Shown: positions 27,156 through 37,521, counted from the stretch's first letter. The stretch is DNA of 64,000 nucleotides from Janibacter terrae NBRC 107853 (GCF_001591405.1 NZ_BCUV01000002.1:248001-312000); one strand, 5' to 3'. Notes: generated by a model not told the origin, from the sequence alone. Made by a program: numbers and translations.

Positions 27156-28247
27156 ATGCAGCACCGCTTGATCATCGAGACCGCGATGGCGCGAGCCGTC
27201 GGGCTGGCCGCGCGCGGCCTCGGTCGCACCAGCCCCAACCCGGTCGTCGGCTGCGTCGTGCTCGACGCCAGCGGGCGCATCGTGGGCGAGGGCCACCACG
27301 AGCGGGCCGGGGGACCGCACGCCGAGGTCGTCGCCCTGCGGGCCGCCGGCGACGCCGCCCGCGGCGGCACCGCCGTCGTCACCCTCGAGCCGTGCCGGCA
27401 CACGGGCCGCACCGGACCGTGCACGAGCGCGCTGCTCGAGGCGGGCATCGCGAGCGTCGTCATCGCCGTGCCCGACCCCACGCGCACCGCCGGCGGGGGA
27501 GCGGACCTGTTGCGGGACAACGGTGTCGACGTCGTGGAGGGAGTCGGTCGGGAGGCCGCCGCGCACGTCAACCGGGCCTGGCTGCGCGCGACGGTCGCCG
27601 GTCGACCGCACGTCACGTGGAAGCTCGCGAGCACCCTCGACGGCCGCACCGCCGCCGCCGACGGGACGAGCCGGTGGATCACCGGGCCGCAGGCGCGGGC
27701 CGCCGTGCACCGGCTGCGCGCGGAGCGCGACGCGGTCCTCGTCGGGGGCGGGACGCTGCGGGCCGACGACCCCCACCTCGCCGTCCGGGACCTGCCCGGC
27801 GCCCACCAGCCACTGCGCGTCGTCCTCGACTCCGGCGCGAGGATCCCGCTCGACGCCCGCGTGCTCGACGACGTCGCACCGACCCTCGTCGTCGTCGCGG
27901 ACGACGCCGACGCCTCCCGGCTGCTCGCCGCCGGCGTCGACGTCCTCGCCGTGCCGCGCGGCCCGCGCGGCCTCGACGTCGTGGCCGTCCTCACGACCCT
28001 GCACGAGCGCGGGGTGCGCTCACTGCTCCTCGAGGGCGGCGCGCGCCTCGCCGCAACCTGCATCGCGCACGACCTCGTCGACGAGGTCGTCGCCCACATC
28101 GCCCCCGCCCTGCTCGGCGCCGGGACCTCGGTCCTCGCCGACGCGGGCATCACGACCATGACCGGCGCGCTGCGCCTCGACACGACCGACGTGCAGCGGC
28201 TGGGCGACGACGTCGCCCTCACCGCCACCGTCAGAAGGGACCACTGA
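27156..28247 (+). CDS. ribD: Bifunctional riboflavin deaminase/reductase RibD
   Basis: 363 aa. The N-terminal cytidine deaminase-like domain has HAE (55-57) and zinc ligands Cys80 and Cys89 (EPCRHTGRTGPC). The C-terminal reductase domain contains KLASTLDGRTAAADGTSRWI and LVGGGTLRADDP. It carries out deamination and NADPH reduction of the GTP cyclohydrolase II product. The ATG follows GAGAGG in the FMN-controlled leader. Confidence 0.96.
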   Translation: MQHRLIIETAMARAVGLAARGLGRTSPNPVVGCVVLDASGRIVGEGHHERAGGPHAEVVALRAAGDAARGGTAVVTLEPCRHTGRTGPCTSALLEAGIASVVIAVPDPTRTAGGGADLLRDNGVDVVEGVGREAAAHVNRAWLRATVAGRPHVTWKLASTLDGRTAAADGTSRWITGPQARAAVHRLRAERDAVLVGGGTLRADDPHLAVRDLPGAHQPLRVVLDSGARIPLDARVLDDVAPTLVVVADDADASRLLAAGVDVLAVPRGPRGLDVVAVLTTLHERGVRSLLLEGGARLAATCIAHDLVDEVVAHIAPALLGAGTSVLADAGITTMTGALRLDTTDVQRLGDDVALTATVRRDH

Positions 28248-28858
28248 TGTTCACCGGGATCATCGAGGAGCTGGGGGAGGTCGTCGCCGTCGAGGAGGGG
28301 GCCGACTCCAGCCGCATCACCGTGCGAGGGCAGGTCACGACGACCGACGCACCGCACGGGGCCTCCATCGCCGTCAACGGCGCCTGCCTCACCGTCACCG
28401 ACACGGAGGCGAAGGGGGGTGAGGTCACCTTCGACGTCATGGCCGAGAGCCTGCGCCGCACCGTGCTCGGCGACCTCGCCGTCGGCGACGCGGTCAACCT
28501 CGAGCGGGCCATGGTGCTCGGCGCCCGCCTCGACGGCCACCTCGTGCAGGGGCACGTCGACGGGACCGCGACGATCACCCAGCGCCGCCCGGGCGACAGG
28601 TGGGAGGAGGTGCGCCTGGCGATTGACCCGGCGCTGGCCCCCTTCGTCGTCGAGAAGGGCTCGATCTGCCTCGACGGCGTGAGCCTCACCCTGACCGCCG
28701 CCGGGGACGACCACGTCGAGGTGGCCCTCATCCCCACGACGATGGAGCTGACGACCTTGGGCCGCAAGGGAGTCGGCGACCGCGTCAACGTCGAGGTGGA
28801 CATCCTCGGCAAGTACGTGCAGCGCATGCTCGCACTCGACCCGAAGGACCCGCGATGA
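28247..28858 (+). CDS. ribE: Riboflavin synthase, alpha chain
   Basis: 203 aa with two lumazine-binding repeats: [10 protein letters not shown] at the start and GVSLTLT in the second half. Joins two 6,7-dimethyl-8-ribityllumazine molecules to riboflavin. ATG overlaps the ribD stop by one base; AGAAGGGA ribosome site. Confidence 0.96.
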   Translation: MFTGIIEELGEVVAVEEGADSSRITVRGQVTTTDAPHGASIAVNGACLTVTDTEAKGGEVTFDVMAESLRRTVLGDLAVGDAVNLERAMVLGARLDGHLVQGHVDGTATITQRRPGDRWEEVRLAIDPALAPFVVEKGSICLDGVSLTLTAAGDDHVEVALIPTTMELTTLGRKGVGDRVNVEVDILGKYVQRMLALDPKDPR

Positions 28859-30099
28859 CCCACGACGACGACCTGCTCGACCCGATCGAGACCGCGATCG
28901 AGGCGATCGCGGCCGGTCGCCCGGTGCTCGTCGTCGACGACGCGGACCGGGAGAACGAGGGCGACATCATCTTCGCGGCGGACGCCGCGACGGACGAGCT
29001 CATGGGCCTCACGGTGCGCCTGGGCAGCGGGGTGATCTGCGTCGCGATGACCGGTGCCGAGCTCGACCGGCTCGCGCTGCCGCCGATGACCGCGATCAAC
29101 GAGGACTCCAAGGGGACGGCCTACTCGGTCTCCGTCGACGCGAGGACCGGCGTCACCACCGGCATCAGCGCCGCCGACCGCGCCCGCACGGCGCGGCTGC
29201 TCGCGGACCCGAGCACCGGTCGCGGGGACCTCGCGCGGCCCGGGCACGTCTTCCCGCTGCGCGCCCGGGACGGGGGCGTGCTCGTGCGCCGCGGCCACAC
29301 CGAGGCCGCGGTCGACCTCTGCCGGCTCGCCGGGCGGGCGCCCGCGGGCGTCATCTGCGAGGTCGTCGAGGAGGACGGCTCGATGTCGCGGCTGCCCGGG
29401 CTGCGCCGCCTCGCCGACGAGCGCGGCTGGCCGCTCGTGAGCATCGCCGACCTCGTCGACCTGCGCCGCCGCTCCGAGGCGCTCATCGAGCACGTCGTCT
29501 CGACCCGGCTGCCGACCTCCCACGGGGAGTTCGTCGCGCACGGCTACCGCAGCGCCGTCGACGGCTCCGAGCACATGGCGCTCGTCCACGGCGACATCGG
29601 CCGGGGCACGCCGCTCGTGCGGGTGCACAGCGAGTGCCTCACCGGGGACGTCTTCGGCTCGTTGCGCTGCGACTGCGGACCGCAGCTCCAGGCGGCCATG
29701 GCGGCCGTCGTCTCGGCCGGATCCGGCGTCATCGTCTACGTGCGCGGGCACGAGGGCAGGGGCATCGGCCTCGTCGACAAGCTGCGGGCGTACGCCGCCC
29801 AGGACCGCGGTGCCGACACCGTCGACGCCAACGCGGACCTGGGGCTGCCGGTCGACGCACGGGACTACACCCACGCCGCCCAGGTGCTGCGCCGGCTCGG
29901 CGTCACGACGGTGCGGCTGCTGAGCAACAACCCGGCCAAGGTCGACGCCCTCCAGGCGCTCGGCATCACCGTCGCCGGTCGCGACCCGCTGCCGGCGGGC
30001 GTCACGAGTGACAACCTGCACTACCTGCGCACCAAGCGCGACCGGATGGGCCACGACCTCCCGTGGCTGCCGGACACGGACGAAGGGAGCACCCGATGA
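28855..30099 (+). CDS. ribBA: Bifunctional DHBP synthase / GTP cyclohydrolase II
   Basis: 414 aa. The N-terminal RibB domain has [10 protein letters not shown] and the [13 protein letters not shown] metal ligands. The C-terminal RibA domain carries the zinc motif [16 protein letters not shown] and GHEGRGIGL. Supplies both precursors for riboflavin. Overlaps ribE by 4 nt. A second, separate GTP cyclohydrolase II lies at 44253-44888. Confidence 0.97.
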   Translation: MTHDDDLLDPIETAIEAIAAGRPVLVVDDADRENEGDIIFAADAATDELMGLTVRLGSGVICVAMTGAELDRLALPPMTAINEDSKGTAYSVSVDARTGVTTGISAADRARTARLLADPSTGRGDLARPGHVFPLRARDGGVLVRRGHTEAAVDLCRLAGRAPAGVICEVVEEDGSMSRLPGLRRLADERGWPLVSIADLVDLRRRSEALIEHVVSTRLPTSHGEFVAHGYRSAVDGSEHMALVHGDIGRGTPLVRVHSECLTGDVFGSLRCDCGPQLQAAMAAVVSAGSGVIVYVRGHEGRGIGLVDKLRAYAAQDRGADTVDANADLGLPVDARDYTHAAQVLRRLGVTTVRLLSNNPAKVDALQALGITVAGRDPLPAGVTSDNLHYLRTKRDRMGHDLPWLPDTDEGSTR

Positions 30100-30566
30100 G
30101 CGGGCACGGAGCACCGAGGATCGACATCGCCGCGGCCGGCGACCTGCGCGTGGCGGTCGTCGCCTCGAGCTGGCACACGCAGGTCATGGACGGTCTCGTC
30201 GGTGGCGCGCGGGCAGCGCTCGCGGAGGCGGGCATCGAGCCGATGCTCGTGCGCGTCCCGGGCAGCTTCGAGCTGCCGCTCGTCGCGGCCGAGCTGGCCG
30301 GCACGCACGACGCGGTCGTCGCCCTCGGCGTCGTGATCCGTGGCGGCACACCGCACTTCGACTACGTCTGCGCAGCGGCGACGGACGGGCTCTCCCGGGT
30401 GGCGCTCGACTCGGGTACGCCCATCGGCTTCGGCCTGCTCACCTGCGACGACGACGCCCAGGCACTCGACCGGGCCGGCCTGCCGGGATCCCGGGAGGAC
30501 AAGGGCCGCGAGGCCGCAGAGGCCGCCGTCGCCACGGCCGCCCTGCTCGCCGGCCTGCGGGCGTGA
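30096..30566 (+). CDS. ribH: 6,7-dimethyl-8-ribityllumazine synthase
   Basis: 156 aa. [15 protein letters not shown] phosphate/substrate site, [23 protein letters not shown] and FGLLTCD are typical. Assembles lumazine from the RibD/RibB products in an icosahedral or pentameric shell. ATGA overlap with ribBA; last gene of the operon. Confidence 0.96.
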   Translation: MSGHGAPRIDIAAAGDLRVAVVASSWHTQVMDGLVGGARAALAEAGIEPMLVRVPGSFELPLVAAELAGTHDAVVALGVVIRGGTPHFDYVCAAATDGLSRVALDSGTPIGFGLLTCDDDAQALDRAGLPGSREDKGREAAEAAVATAALLAGLRA

Positions 30567-30620
30567 TGCACGACACGGCCCCCGGTCAGGCCGACTGGTG
30601 ACGCGGACGACCTGACGGGC

Positions 30621-30887
30621 TTAGCCTGTCTCCCACAGCGCCGACCCGGTCGATCCCCCCTGCTCCCGGGTCGGCGTTGTTATGCCCGGGTGGTCCGCGG
30701 CTGCGCCCGTCGCGGCCGAGGAGGGGGTGGCCGGCGGACGGGGCTCCTGCGTGAGGTCGGCGCGGGCCCGCACGGCCGACGGCTCGGGCAGCGGGTGCGC
30801 GCCCACGTCGTCCATGAGCTCCATGAGGGCGGCACGCACGAGCTCGTCGTCGTCGGGGCCGCGCGGGGTGTCGTGGCGGTCAGTCAT
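30621..30887 (-). CDS. Small acidic protein coupled to SigE-type sigma factor
   Basis: 88 aa, no membrane segment. The N-terminus DRHDTPRGPDDDELVRAALM could form a helix; the rest is Pro/Ala/Thr-rich. The ATG overlaps the sigma factor stop by 8 nt, which argues that it is real and cotranslated. Not recognised; a regulator of the sigma factor is possible but unsupported. Its 3' end overlaps the rib operon terminator. Confidence 0.55.
   Translation of the reverse strand: MTDRHDTPRGPDDDELVRAALMELMDDVGAHPLPEPSAVRARADLTQEPRPPATPSSAATGAAADHPGITTPTREQGGSTGSALWETG
30639..30676 (+). terminator. rib operon terminator
   Basis: An 11-bp stem, CGCCGACCCGG (30639-30649) with CCGGGTCGGCG (30666-30676), 16-nt loop, followed by TTGTTA. 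Confidence 0.6.
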
Positions 30888-31386
30888 CGTGGACCTCCGT
30901 GTCGGCGAGGACCGTGGCCAGCTGGGCACGGCCGCGGTGCAGCCGTGCCTTGATGGTCCCCGACGGGGTGCCCGTCTGCCGGGAGATCTCGTCGACCGAC
31001 AGGTCGGCGAGGTAGTACAGGGCCAGGGTCTCGCGCACGTCGGGGCCGAGGGTGCGCAGGGCGGCGATGACCGCGACCCGGTCCACCGTCGGCGCGGCCG
31101 GTCGGGCGTCCTCGCCGCGCCGCTCCATCGCCCTGGTGCGGTTGGAGTCCTTGCGCCATGTCGAGATGGCGATCCGGCGAGCCACCGTCCGGACCCACGC
31201 GCCCGGCTCGTCCGCGGTCCGCACCTGGTCCCAGCGCTGCCATGCGCGGGCGAAGGCCTCCTGGGTGGAGTCGCGCGCGAGCTCCAGGTCGCCCGTCGCG
31301 GCGTACACCAGGTGCACCACGCGCGGTGCGGTCGCCCGGTAGAACTCGTCGAACTCGTCCTCGGCTGATGCCCGACCTCCCTCCAT
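30880..31386 (-). CDS. SigE-family ECF RNA polymerase sigma factor
   Basis: 168 aa. Region 2 (DEFDEFYRATAPRVVHLVYA, then ARDSTQEAFARAWQRW) and region 4 (LALYYLADLSVDEISRQTG, TPSGTIKARLHRGRAQL) are present. It is the short actinobacterial SigE-family type that usually lacks a classical ZAS anti-sigma neighbour. GGAGAGG lies directly before the ATG; a GTG one codon upstream is an alternative start. It diverges from the DUF6350 gene. Confidence 0.85.
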   Translation of the reverse strand: MEGGRASAEDEFDEFYRATAPRVVHLVYAATGDLELARDSTQEAFARAWQRWDQVRTADEPGAWVRTVARRIAISTWRKDSNRTRAMERRGEDARPAAPTVDRVAVIAALRTLGPDVRETLALYYLADLSVDEISRQTGTPSGTIKARLHRGRAQLATVLADTEVHDD

Positions 31387-31510
31387 CACCTCTCCAGACG
31401 CGTGTGCCGGCGATGCGGTTGCCCCGCGGGTGCGTGGTCCTTTCCACTTCTTTTGGTCCTCCCCGGCTGGCCTCCACCACCAGCCGTCCCCCGTCGGTGA
31501 CGATGGGGCC

Positions 31511-32674
31511 GTGACGGTGATGGAACTCATCCGGTCGGCCACGACGGGAGAAGACGCTACTCGCAGGCGGCCCGAGGTGGCGGCCGCGGCCGCCGGTGCG
31601 CTGACGGCGCTCGCCGGGTGGCTCGTGCCCGTCGTCCTCGTCCTGCTCGGCGCCCTGGCGGTGCCCCGTGCCTCCGCCGGCGTCGGCGACGCCCTCGGAT
31701 CGGGCAGCCTCCTGTGGCTGGTCCTCGGTGGGGCGCGGCTGCACCTCGGCGACGGCACGCTCGCCATGACGCCCCTCGTCGGGACCCTCCTGCTGCTCCT
31801 CCTGGCCCGGGCCGGTGCCCGGCGCGGCCTGCCGCAGGAGCCGTCGCGCGCGCTCCAGGGCGCCTGGCTCGGCGGTTACGCCGGTGTCGGCCTGCTCGTC
31901 TCCCTCCTCGGTCTGCTGTCGCCGGCCGGACCTGTGGTCCCCAGCGTGCTCCTCCCGCTCGTCGTCCTCCCCGCGCTCGGCCTGGTCCTCGCGCACGGGC
32001 TGCCCGAGGAGGCCGCGCGGGTGTGGGAGCGGGCGCCGACCTCGCTGCGTCGCGGCGTCGTGCCGGGGGCGAAGGGGGCCGCCCTCCTCGTCCTCCTCGG
32101 CTCCGCACTGGTCCTCGTCGCGACGGCCGTGCACCTCGGCCGGGTGGCGCACCTGCACGCTGGCCTCGACGCGGGGGTCTTCGGCGGGACGCTCCTGGTG
32201 CTCCTGCAGCTGATGCTCCTGCCCAACCTCGGGATCTGGGCGCTGTCCTTCGCCGCCGGTCCGGGCTTCTCGACCGCGGGCGGTGCGATGACGACGTGGT
32301 CGGGGGCGGAGTCCGGCCTGCTGCCGATGGTGCCCGTCCTCGCCGCGCAGCCCCAGCCGGGCGACCTGCCCTGGGTGACCCACCTGCTCGTCCTCCTGCC
32401 GGTCCTCGCCGGCGCCTGGCTCGGCCGTGAGGCGCTGCAGTGGGTGCCGCGGCTGGCCCCGACCCAGACCAAGCTCGCCGTCTTGTCGGTCGCGGTCGGT
32501 GTGGCCGCACTCCTCGTCGTCCTGCTCGACGCCCTCGCCGGCGGCTCGCTCGGTGCCCTGCGCCTGGCCGACCTCGGCGCCCGGGCGCCGGCGCTCGGCG
32601 GGGTGCTCGTGCTCGAGCTCGGCATCGGGGCCTTCATCGTCCTGGCGCGCGAGTGGTGGGTCCTGCGCCGCTGA
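31511..32674 (+). CDS. DUF6350 / PerM-like polytopic membrane protein
   Basis: 387 aa with about ten membrane helices and a conserved luminal segment (AGPGFSTAGGAMTTWSGAESG). Matches actinobacterial DUF6350, which includes mycobacterial PerM; the family also sits upstream of purN-purH in mycobacteria. PerM has been linked to cell division under stress. Three starts cluster here: GTG 31511, GTG 31517 and ATG 31520. Confidence 0.85.
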   Translation: MTVMELIRSATTGEDATRRRPEVAAAAAGALTALAGWLVPVVLVLLGALAVPRASAGVGDALGSGSLLWLVLGGARLHLGDGTLAMTPLVGTLLLLLLARAGARRGLPQEPSRALQGAWLGGYAGVGLLVSLLGLLSPAGPVVPSVLLPLVVLPALGLVLAHGLPEEAARVWERAPTSLRRGVVPGAKGAALLVLLGSALVLVATAVHLGRVAHLHAGLDAGVFGGTLLVLLQLMLLPNLGIWALSFAAGPGFSTAGGAMTTWSGAESGLLPMVPVLAAQPQPGDLPWVTHLLVLLPVLAGAWLGREALQWVPRLAPTQTKLAVLSVAVGVAALLVVLLDALAGGSLGALRLADLGARAPALGGVLVLELGIGAFIVLAREWWVLRR

Positions 32675-32684
32675 GCGCTCGACC

Positions 32685-32690
32685 TAGACT
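32685..32690 (+). promoter_or_regulatory. -10 box TAGACT, leaderless start of purN
   Basis: TAGACT with 7 nt before GTG 32698. Confidence 0.5.
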
Positions 32691-32697
32691 GCGGCGG

Positions 32698-33300
32698 GTG
32701 AGCGCCCCCCTTCGTCTCGTCGTCCTCGTCTCCGGCTCGGGGACCCTGCTGCAGGCCCTGCTCGACGCCCCCGACCTGCCCGCGCAGGTCGTCGCGGTCG
32801 GCGCCGACCGGGAGTGCGTGGGCCTGGAGCGGGCCGCGGCGGCGGGCGTCCGGACCTTCGTCGAGCGGGTCGCGGACCACCCCGACCGGGAGGCCTGGGA
32901 CGCGGCGCTCGCGGCGGACATCGCCCGGCACGAGCCCGACCTCGTCGTCACCGCCGGCTTCATGAAGATCCTCGGGCCGCGGGCTCTCGCGAGCAGCACC
33001 TTCCTCAACACCCACCCGGCGCTGCTGCCCGCGTTCCCCGGCGCGCACGGCGTCCGGGACGCGCTCGCCCACGGCGTCACCGTCACCGGGTCGACCGCCC
33101 ACCTCGTCGACGCCGGCGTCGACACCGGCCCGATCATCGAGCAGCGGACCGTCGCGATCGCCGCGGACGACACCGAGGAGTCGCTCCACGAGCGGATCAA
33201 GGTCGTCGAGCGCGAGATGCTCGTCGACGTCGTCACCGCGATGGCCACCGGTGGCTGGCGGGTCGAGGGTCGCCGGGTCCTCCTCGGCGGGGTGCGCTGA
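32698..33300 (+). CDS. purN: Phosphoribosylglycinamide formyltransferase
   Basis: 200 aa formyltransferase fold: VLVSGSGTLLQALL phosphate loop, catalytic Asn-His in FLNTHPALLPAFPGAHG, and DTGPIIEQ with the catalytic Asp. Transfers a formyl group from 10-formyl-THF to GAR in purine synthesis; purH and folD, which uses the same C1 pool, follow. Confidence 0.95.
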   Translation: MSAPLRLVVLVSGSGTLLQALLDAPDLPAQVVAVGADRECVGLERAAAAGVRTFVERVADHPDREAWDAALAADIARHEPDLVVTAGFMKILGPRALASSTFLNTHPALLPAFPGAHGVRDALAHGVTVTGSTAHLVDAGVDTGPIIEQRTVAIAADDTEESLHERIKVVEREMLVDVVTAMATGGWRVEGRRVLLGGVR

Positions 33301-33316
33301 GTCGCTCGACCTCTCG

Positions 33317-33322
33317 TAGACT
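33317..33322 (+). promoter_or_regulatory. -10 box TAGACT driving the ZTP riboswitch-purH unit
   Basis: TAGACT sits 7-10 nt before the riboswitch, giving purH its own promoter in addition to readthrough from purN. Confidence 0.5.
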
Positions 33323-33328
33323 GGGGGC

Positions 33329-33402
33329 ACACGACTGGCGAAGGTGGATCACCACCGGGGAGTGACGAAGTCGAGGTGCATCGCCCGCCTGGGTGCGCCC
33401 AT
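33329..33402 (+). promoter_or_regulatory. ZTP riboswitch (pfl motif) upstream of purH
   Basis: The conserved segments are GACTGGCG, CCACCGGGGAG and, after a variable linker, CCGCCTGGGT, the hallmark of the ZMP/ZTP-sensing pfl RNA. ZTP builds up when 10-formyl-THF is short. The riboswitch would raise expression of purH, which consumes ZMP (AICAR), and probably of folD downstream. Confidence 0.9.
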
Positions 33403-33434
33403 CTGCAGATGCAAGCGACCTTCCAGGAGTACTC

Positions 33435-35033
33435 GTGTCAGAACGCCGTCCCGTCCGCCGTGCCCTCGTCTCCGTCTACGACAAGACCGGCCTCGAGGAC
33501 CTCGTCCGGGGTCTCGCCGCCGCGGGCGTCGAGCTCGTGTCGACCGGCGGCTCCGCCGCCACGATCGCCGGGCTGGGCCTGCCCGTGACGAAGGTCGAGG
33601 ACCTCACCGGGTTCCCCGAGTGCCTCGACGGCCGGGTCAAGACCCTGCACCCGCGCGTGCACGCGGGCATCCTCGCCGACACCCGGCTGCCCGACCACGT
33701 CCGCCAGCTCGAGGAGTTGGAGGTCACCCCCTTCGACCTCGTCGTCGTGAACCTCTACCCCTTCGCCGACACCGTGGCCTCGGGCGCCGGCATCCAGGAC
33801 TGCATCGAGAAGATCGACATCGGTGGGCCGACGATGGTGCGCGCCGCGGCCAAGAACCACGCGTCCGTCGCGATCGTCACCGACCCGAGCAGCTACGCCG
33901 ACGTCCTCGAGACCGTGCGCGGCGGCGGCTTCACCCATGCCCAGCGCGAGCGCCTCGCGGCGGCGGCCTTCGTGCACACCGCCACGTACGACGTGGCCGT
34001 GGCGTCGTGGATGGGCTCGGTGCTCAGCCCGAGCGACGACACCCCCTTCCCGGGGTGGATCGGTGGCACGTACACCAAGTCCTCCGGCCTGCGCTACGGC
34101 GAGAACCCGCACCAGGCCGCCGCGCTGTACGTGACCGAGGGCGCCGCCGGCCTCGCGCACGCCGAGCAGCTGCACGGCAAGGAGATGTCGTACAACAACT
34201 ACATCGACGGTGACGCGGCCCTGCGCGCCGCGCACGACCACGGCGACCAGCCGGCCGTCGCGATCATCAAGCACGCCAACCCGTGCGGCATCGCGGTGGG
34301 GGAGAGCATCGAGTCCGCCTACGAGCGGGCGCACGCCTGCGACCCGGTCTCCGCCTACGGCGGCATCGTCGCCAGCAACCGCCCGATCACCGCGGCGATG
34401 GCCACCGCCCTCAACGACACCTTCTCGGAGGTCGTCCTGGCGCCGGACTTCGAGCCCGACGCCCTGACGATCCTCAAGGAGAAGAAGAACCGCCGCCTGC
34501 TCAAGGTCGCGACCCCCACGCCCGGGGGGGTCGAGACCCGACCGATCTCCGGTGGACTGCTCGTGCAGCAGCGCGACGCGATCGACGGCGTCGTCGAGGC
34601 GAAGGGGGAGGACAAGCCGACGCAGGGGCACGGGGACGACCCGAGCGCCTGGGCGCTCGTGACCGGTGATGCCGCCGACGAGCAGACGCTCGCGGACCTC
34701 GCCTTCGCGTGGCGCGCCGTGCGCGCGACCAAGTCCAACGCGATCCTCCTCGCGAAGGACGGCGGCTCGGTGGGCATCGGCATGGGCCAGGTCAACCGGG
34801 TCGACTCGTGCCACCTCGCGGTCGGCCGGGCCGGCGAGGAGCGGGCGAAGGGGGCCGTCGCGGCCTCGGACGCCTTCTTCCCCTTCGCCGACGGGCTCCA
34901 GGTCCTGCTCGACGCGGGCGTGCGCGCCGTCGTCGCGCCGGGTGGGTCCGTGCGTGACGACGAGGTCGTCGCCGCGGCGCAGGCCGCGGGCATCACGATG
35001 TACTTCACCGGCACCCGCCACTTCGCCCACTGA
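33435..35033 (+). CDS. purH: Bifunctional AICAR transformylase / IMP cyclohydrolase
   Basis: 532 aa. The N-terminal MGS-like IMP cyclohydrolase starts [16 protein letters not shown] and has [12 protein letters not shown]. The C-terminal AICAR transformylase has KHANPCGIA and IKSNAILLA-like [11 protein letters not shown]. Performs the last two steps to IMP. GTG start preceded by CCAGGAG, about 30 nt after the riboswitch. Confidence 0.97.
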   Translation: MSERRPVRRALVSVYDKTGLEDLVRGLAAAGVELVSTGGSAATIAGLGLPVTKVEDLTGFPECLDGRVKTLHPRVHAGILADTRLPDHVRQLEELEVTPFDLVVVNLYPFADTVASGAGIQDCIEKIDIGGPTMVRAAAKNHASVAIVTDPSSYADVLETVRGGGFTHAQRERLAAAAFVHTATYDVAVASWMGSVLSPSDDTPFPGWIGGTYTKSSGLRYGENPHQAAALYVTEGAAGLAHAEQLHGKEMSYNNYIDGDAALRAAHDHGDQPAVAIIKHANPCGIAVGESIESAYERAHACDPVSAYGGIVASNRPITAAMATALNDTFSEVVLAPDFEPDALTILKEKKNRRLLKVATPTPGGVETRPISGGLLVQQRDAIDGVVEAKGEDKPTQGHGDDPSAWALVTGDAADEQTLADLAFAWRAVRATKSNAILLAKDGGSVGIGMGQVNRVDSCHLAVGRAGEERAKGAVAASDAFFPFADGLQVLLDAGVRAVVAPGGSVRDDEVVAAAQAAGITMYFTGTRHFAH

Positions 35034-35062
35034 GCACCGGACATCAACGAAAGGATGGGGTC

Positions 35063-35923
35063 GTGACAGCACAGATCCTCGACGGCAAGGCGGCGCTCGC
35101 GTCGATCAAGGACGAGCTGCGCGGCCGGGTGGCCGCCCTCAAGGAGCAGGGCGTCACCCCGGGGCTCGGCACCGTGCTCGTGGGCGAGGACCCGGGCAGC
35201 CGCTGGTACGTGGGCGCGAAGCACCGGGACTGCGCCGAGATCGGCATCACGAGCATCCGCCGTGACCTGCCGGCGACCTCGACGCTCGAGGAGGTCCTGG
35301 CGGTCGTGCGCGAGCTCAACGAGGACCCGGCCTGCACCGGGTTCCTCGTGCAGCAGCCGACCGGCCTGGACGAGAACGCGATCCTCTCCGCCGTCGACCC
35401 GGCCAAGGACGTCGACGGCCTGCACCCGACGAACCTCGGCTGGCTCGTCCTCGGCGAGCCGGCGCCGCTGCCGTGCACGCCTATGGGTTGCATCGAGCTC
35501 CTGCGGCGGCACGACGTGCCGATCGCCGGCGCCCGGGTCGTCATCGTCGGTCGCGGCATCACGGTGGGGCGCCCGCTCGGCCTGATCCTCACCCGCCGCA
35601 GCGAGAACGCGACGACGGTCCTGTGCCACACCGGGACCCGCGACCTCGCGGCCGAGGTGCGCCAGGCCGACGTCGTCGTCGCCGCCGCCGGCGTGCCGGG
35701 CATCATCACCGCCGACATGGTCAAGCCGGGTGCGGCCGTGCTCGACGTCGGCGTGAGCCGGCTGGTCGCCGAGGACGGTACGTCCAAGGTCGCCGGCGAT
35801 GTCGCCGCAGACGTCGCCGAGGTCGCCGGCTGGGTCAGCCCCAACCCCGGCGGCGTCGGCCCGATGACCCGCGCCATGCTCCTCACCAATGTCGTCGAGG
35901 CCGCGGAGCGGGCCCTGCGATGA
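35063..35923 (+). CDS. folD: Methylenetetrahydrofolate dehydrogenase/cyclohydrolase
   Basis: 286 aa. The substrate Lys lies in [15 protein letters not shown], where the family's usual YVxxK occurs; [14 protein letters not shown] and [11 protein letters not shown] are typical. Makes 10-formyl-THF, the cosubstrate of PurN and PurH. AAAGGATGGGG ribosome site; follows purH by 29 nt and so shares the ZTP-controlled transcript. Confidence 0.96.
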   Translation: MTAQILDGKAALASIKDELRGRVAALKEQGVTPGLGTVLVGEDPGSRWYVGAKHRDCAEIGITSIRRDLPATSTLEEVLAVVRELNEDPACTGFLVQQPTGLDENAILSAVDPAKDVDGLHPTNLGWLVLGEPAPLPCTPMGCIELLRRHDVPIAGARVVIVGRGITVGRPLGLILTRRSENATTVLCHTGTRDLAAEVRQADVVVAAAGVPGIITADMVKPGAAVLDVGVSRLVAEDGTSKVAGDVAADVAEVAGWVSPNPGGVGPMTRAMLLTNVVEAAERALR

Positions 35924-36240
35924 CCGGCCCGGGCGAGCGGGAGCATCGGCCGACGGCGCCGGCCCGACCGGCGCTCGACGTGCGCCCGCTCGCCGCCTGG
36001 TGGCTCATCGCCGGCGGCCTCGCCGTCGCCCTGCTCTTCATCCTCACCGACCACGTGCTGCGGGCCACGCTCGCCTGCGCGGGCTCGCTGCTGCTCGCCG
36101 CGGTCCTGCGCGTCACCCTGCCGGGCTCGCGCGCCGGCGGCATCGCCGTGCGCGGCCCGCTCGTCGACGTCGTGACGCTCGTCGTCCTCGCGGTCGCGGT
36201 CCTCGTCGCGGGCTTCTCGCTGGACCTCACCGCCCGCTGA
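35920..36240 (+). CDS. DUF3017 small membrane protein
   Basis: 106 aa with three helices after a polar 30-residue N-terminus ([20 protein letters not shown] begins the first). Matches DUF3017, which commonly follows folD in actinobacteria. ATGA overlap with folD. Function unknown. Confidence 0.75.
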   Translation: MTGPGEREHRPTAPARPALDVRPLAAWWLIAGGLAVALLFILTDHVLRATLACAGSLLLAAVLRVTLPGSRAGGIAVRGPLVDVVTLVVLAVAVLVAGFSLDLTAR

Positions 36241-36264
36241 CGCGGATCCCGAGCACGACGAAGG

Positions 36265-36292
36265 GGGCCCCGCACCGGTCGGTGCGGGGCCC
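36265..36292. terminator. Hairpin between folD-DUF3017 and mdh
   Basis: A 13-bp stem with a 2-nt loop, preceded by CGAAGGGGG (36259) and followed by TCCTTGTTG. Convergent genes on both sides suggest bidirectional use. Confidence 0.75.
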
Positions 36293-36313
36293 TCCTTGTT
36301 GTGGTGCGCGGTG

Positions 36314-37309
36314 TCAGCCCTTGATGAGGCCGAGCTTGGTCACGGCCTCGCGCTCCTCGGCCAGCTCGGCGACCGAGGCGTCGATCTTCGCGCGCGAGAA
36401 GTCGTCGATCTCCAGGCCCTGGACGATCTCCCAGCTGCCGTCCTTGACGGTGACGGGGAAGGAGGAGATGAGGCCCTCGGGGACGCCGTACGAGCCGTCG
36501 GAGCAGACCGACATGGACACCCAGTCGCCCTCGGGGGTGCCGAGCGCCCAGTCACGGGCGTGGTCGACGGTCGCCGACGCCGCGGAGGCGGCGGAGGAGG
36601 CGCCGCGGGCCTCGATGATCGCCGCGCCGCGCTTGGCGACGGTCGGGATGAAGGTCGACTCAAGCCACTCCTGGTCGCCCACGGTCTCGGCGGCGTTCTT
36701 GCCGGAGACCTCGGCGTGGAAGAGGTCGGGGTACTGGGTGGCCGAGTGGTTGCCCCAGATCGTCATCTTCTTGATCTCGGTGACCGGCACGCCGAGCTTG
36801 GCGGACAGCTGGCTGATGGCCCGGTTGTGGTCCAGACGGGTCAGCGCGCTGAAGCGCTCGTTGGGGATGTCGGGCGCGTTGTTCATCGCGATGAGCGCGT
36901 TGGTGTTGGCCGGGTTGCCCGTGATCGTGACGTGCACGTCGTCGGCAGCGACCTTGTTCAGCGCCGCACCCTGCGGGGCGAAGATGCCGCCGTTGGCCTC
37001 CAGGAGGTCACCGCGCTCCATGCCGGGGCCGCGGGGGCGGGCGCCGACGAGCAGGGCGTGGTTGACGCCGTCGAAGACCTTGTCGGCGTCGTCGCCGATC
37101 TCGACACCGGCGAGGGTCGGGAAGGCGCAGTCGTCGAGCTCCATGACGACACCCTCGAGGGCCTTCAGGGCCGGGGTGATCTCGAGCAGGCGCAGCTCGA
37201 CCGGGGTCTCGGGACCGAAGAGCGATCCGCTGGCGATGCGGAAGAGCAGGCTGTAGCCGATCTGGCCGGCGGCGCCGGTGACGGCGACCTTGACGGGAGT
37301 GGTGCTCAC
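36314..37309 (-). CDS. mdh: Malate dehydrogenase
   Basis: 331 aa, NAD-dependent MDH of the MDH type 2 (cytosolic-like) class: [16 protein letters not shown] nucleotide loop, catalytic Asp-His in LTRLDHNRA and [12 protein letters not shown]. Oxidises malate in the TCA cycle. GTG start; a -10 box TAGCGT about 45 nt upstream gives a short leader. Confidence 0.96.
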   Translation of the reverse strand: MSTTPVKVAVTGAAGQIGYSLLFRIASGSLFGPETPVELRLLEITPALKALEGVVMELDDCAFPTLAGVEIGDDADKVFDGVNHALLVGARPRGPGMERGDLLEANGGIFAPQGAALNKVAADDVHVTITGNPANTNALIAMNNAPDIPNERFSALTRLDHNRAISQLSAKLGVPVTEIKKMTIWGNHSATQYPDLFHAEVSGKNAAETVGDQEWLESTFIPTVAKRGAAIIEARGASSAASAASATVDHARDWALGTPEGDWVSMSVCSDGSYGVPEGLISSFPVTVKDGSWEIVQGLEIDDFSRAKIDASVAELAEEREAVTKLGLIKG

Positions 37310-37476
37310 TGGTGGACCCCTTCGTGCGGAAACAGGGAAATGCTGTCCCTGCGACGCTAGCAGCGCCGCGGCGCGGCGAGTGCGGCAGGTTCACCCTCCG
37401 GCCACCTCGGCCGTCGTTGACACGCCCCGTCCGCGGGAGGAGGGTCCGGGGTCCGGGCGCGGGTGGGCCGCGGTCG

Positions 37477-37504
37477 TGAACCGCGGACGGGCTCCCTGCG
37501 TACG
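37477..37504 (+). promoter_or_regulatory. SigL-type ECF promoter (autoregulatory)
   Basis: TGAACC (37477-37482), exactly 16 bp, CGTACG (37499-37504), 17 nt before the sigma factor ATG with AGGAGG between. The same -35, spacing and CGT -10 occur twice more near 39.2 kb. Confidence 0.75.
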
Positions 37505-37521
37505 GCCTCCCAGGAGGTCTC

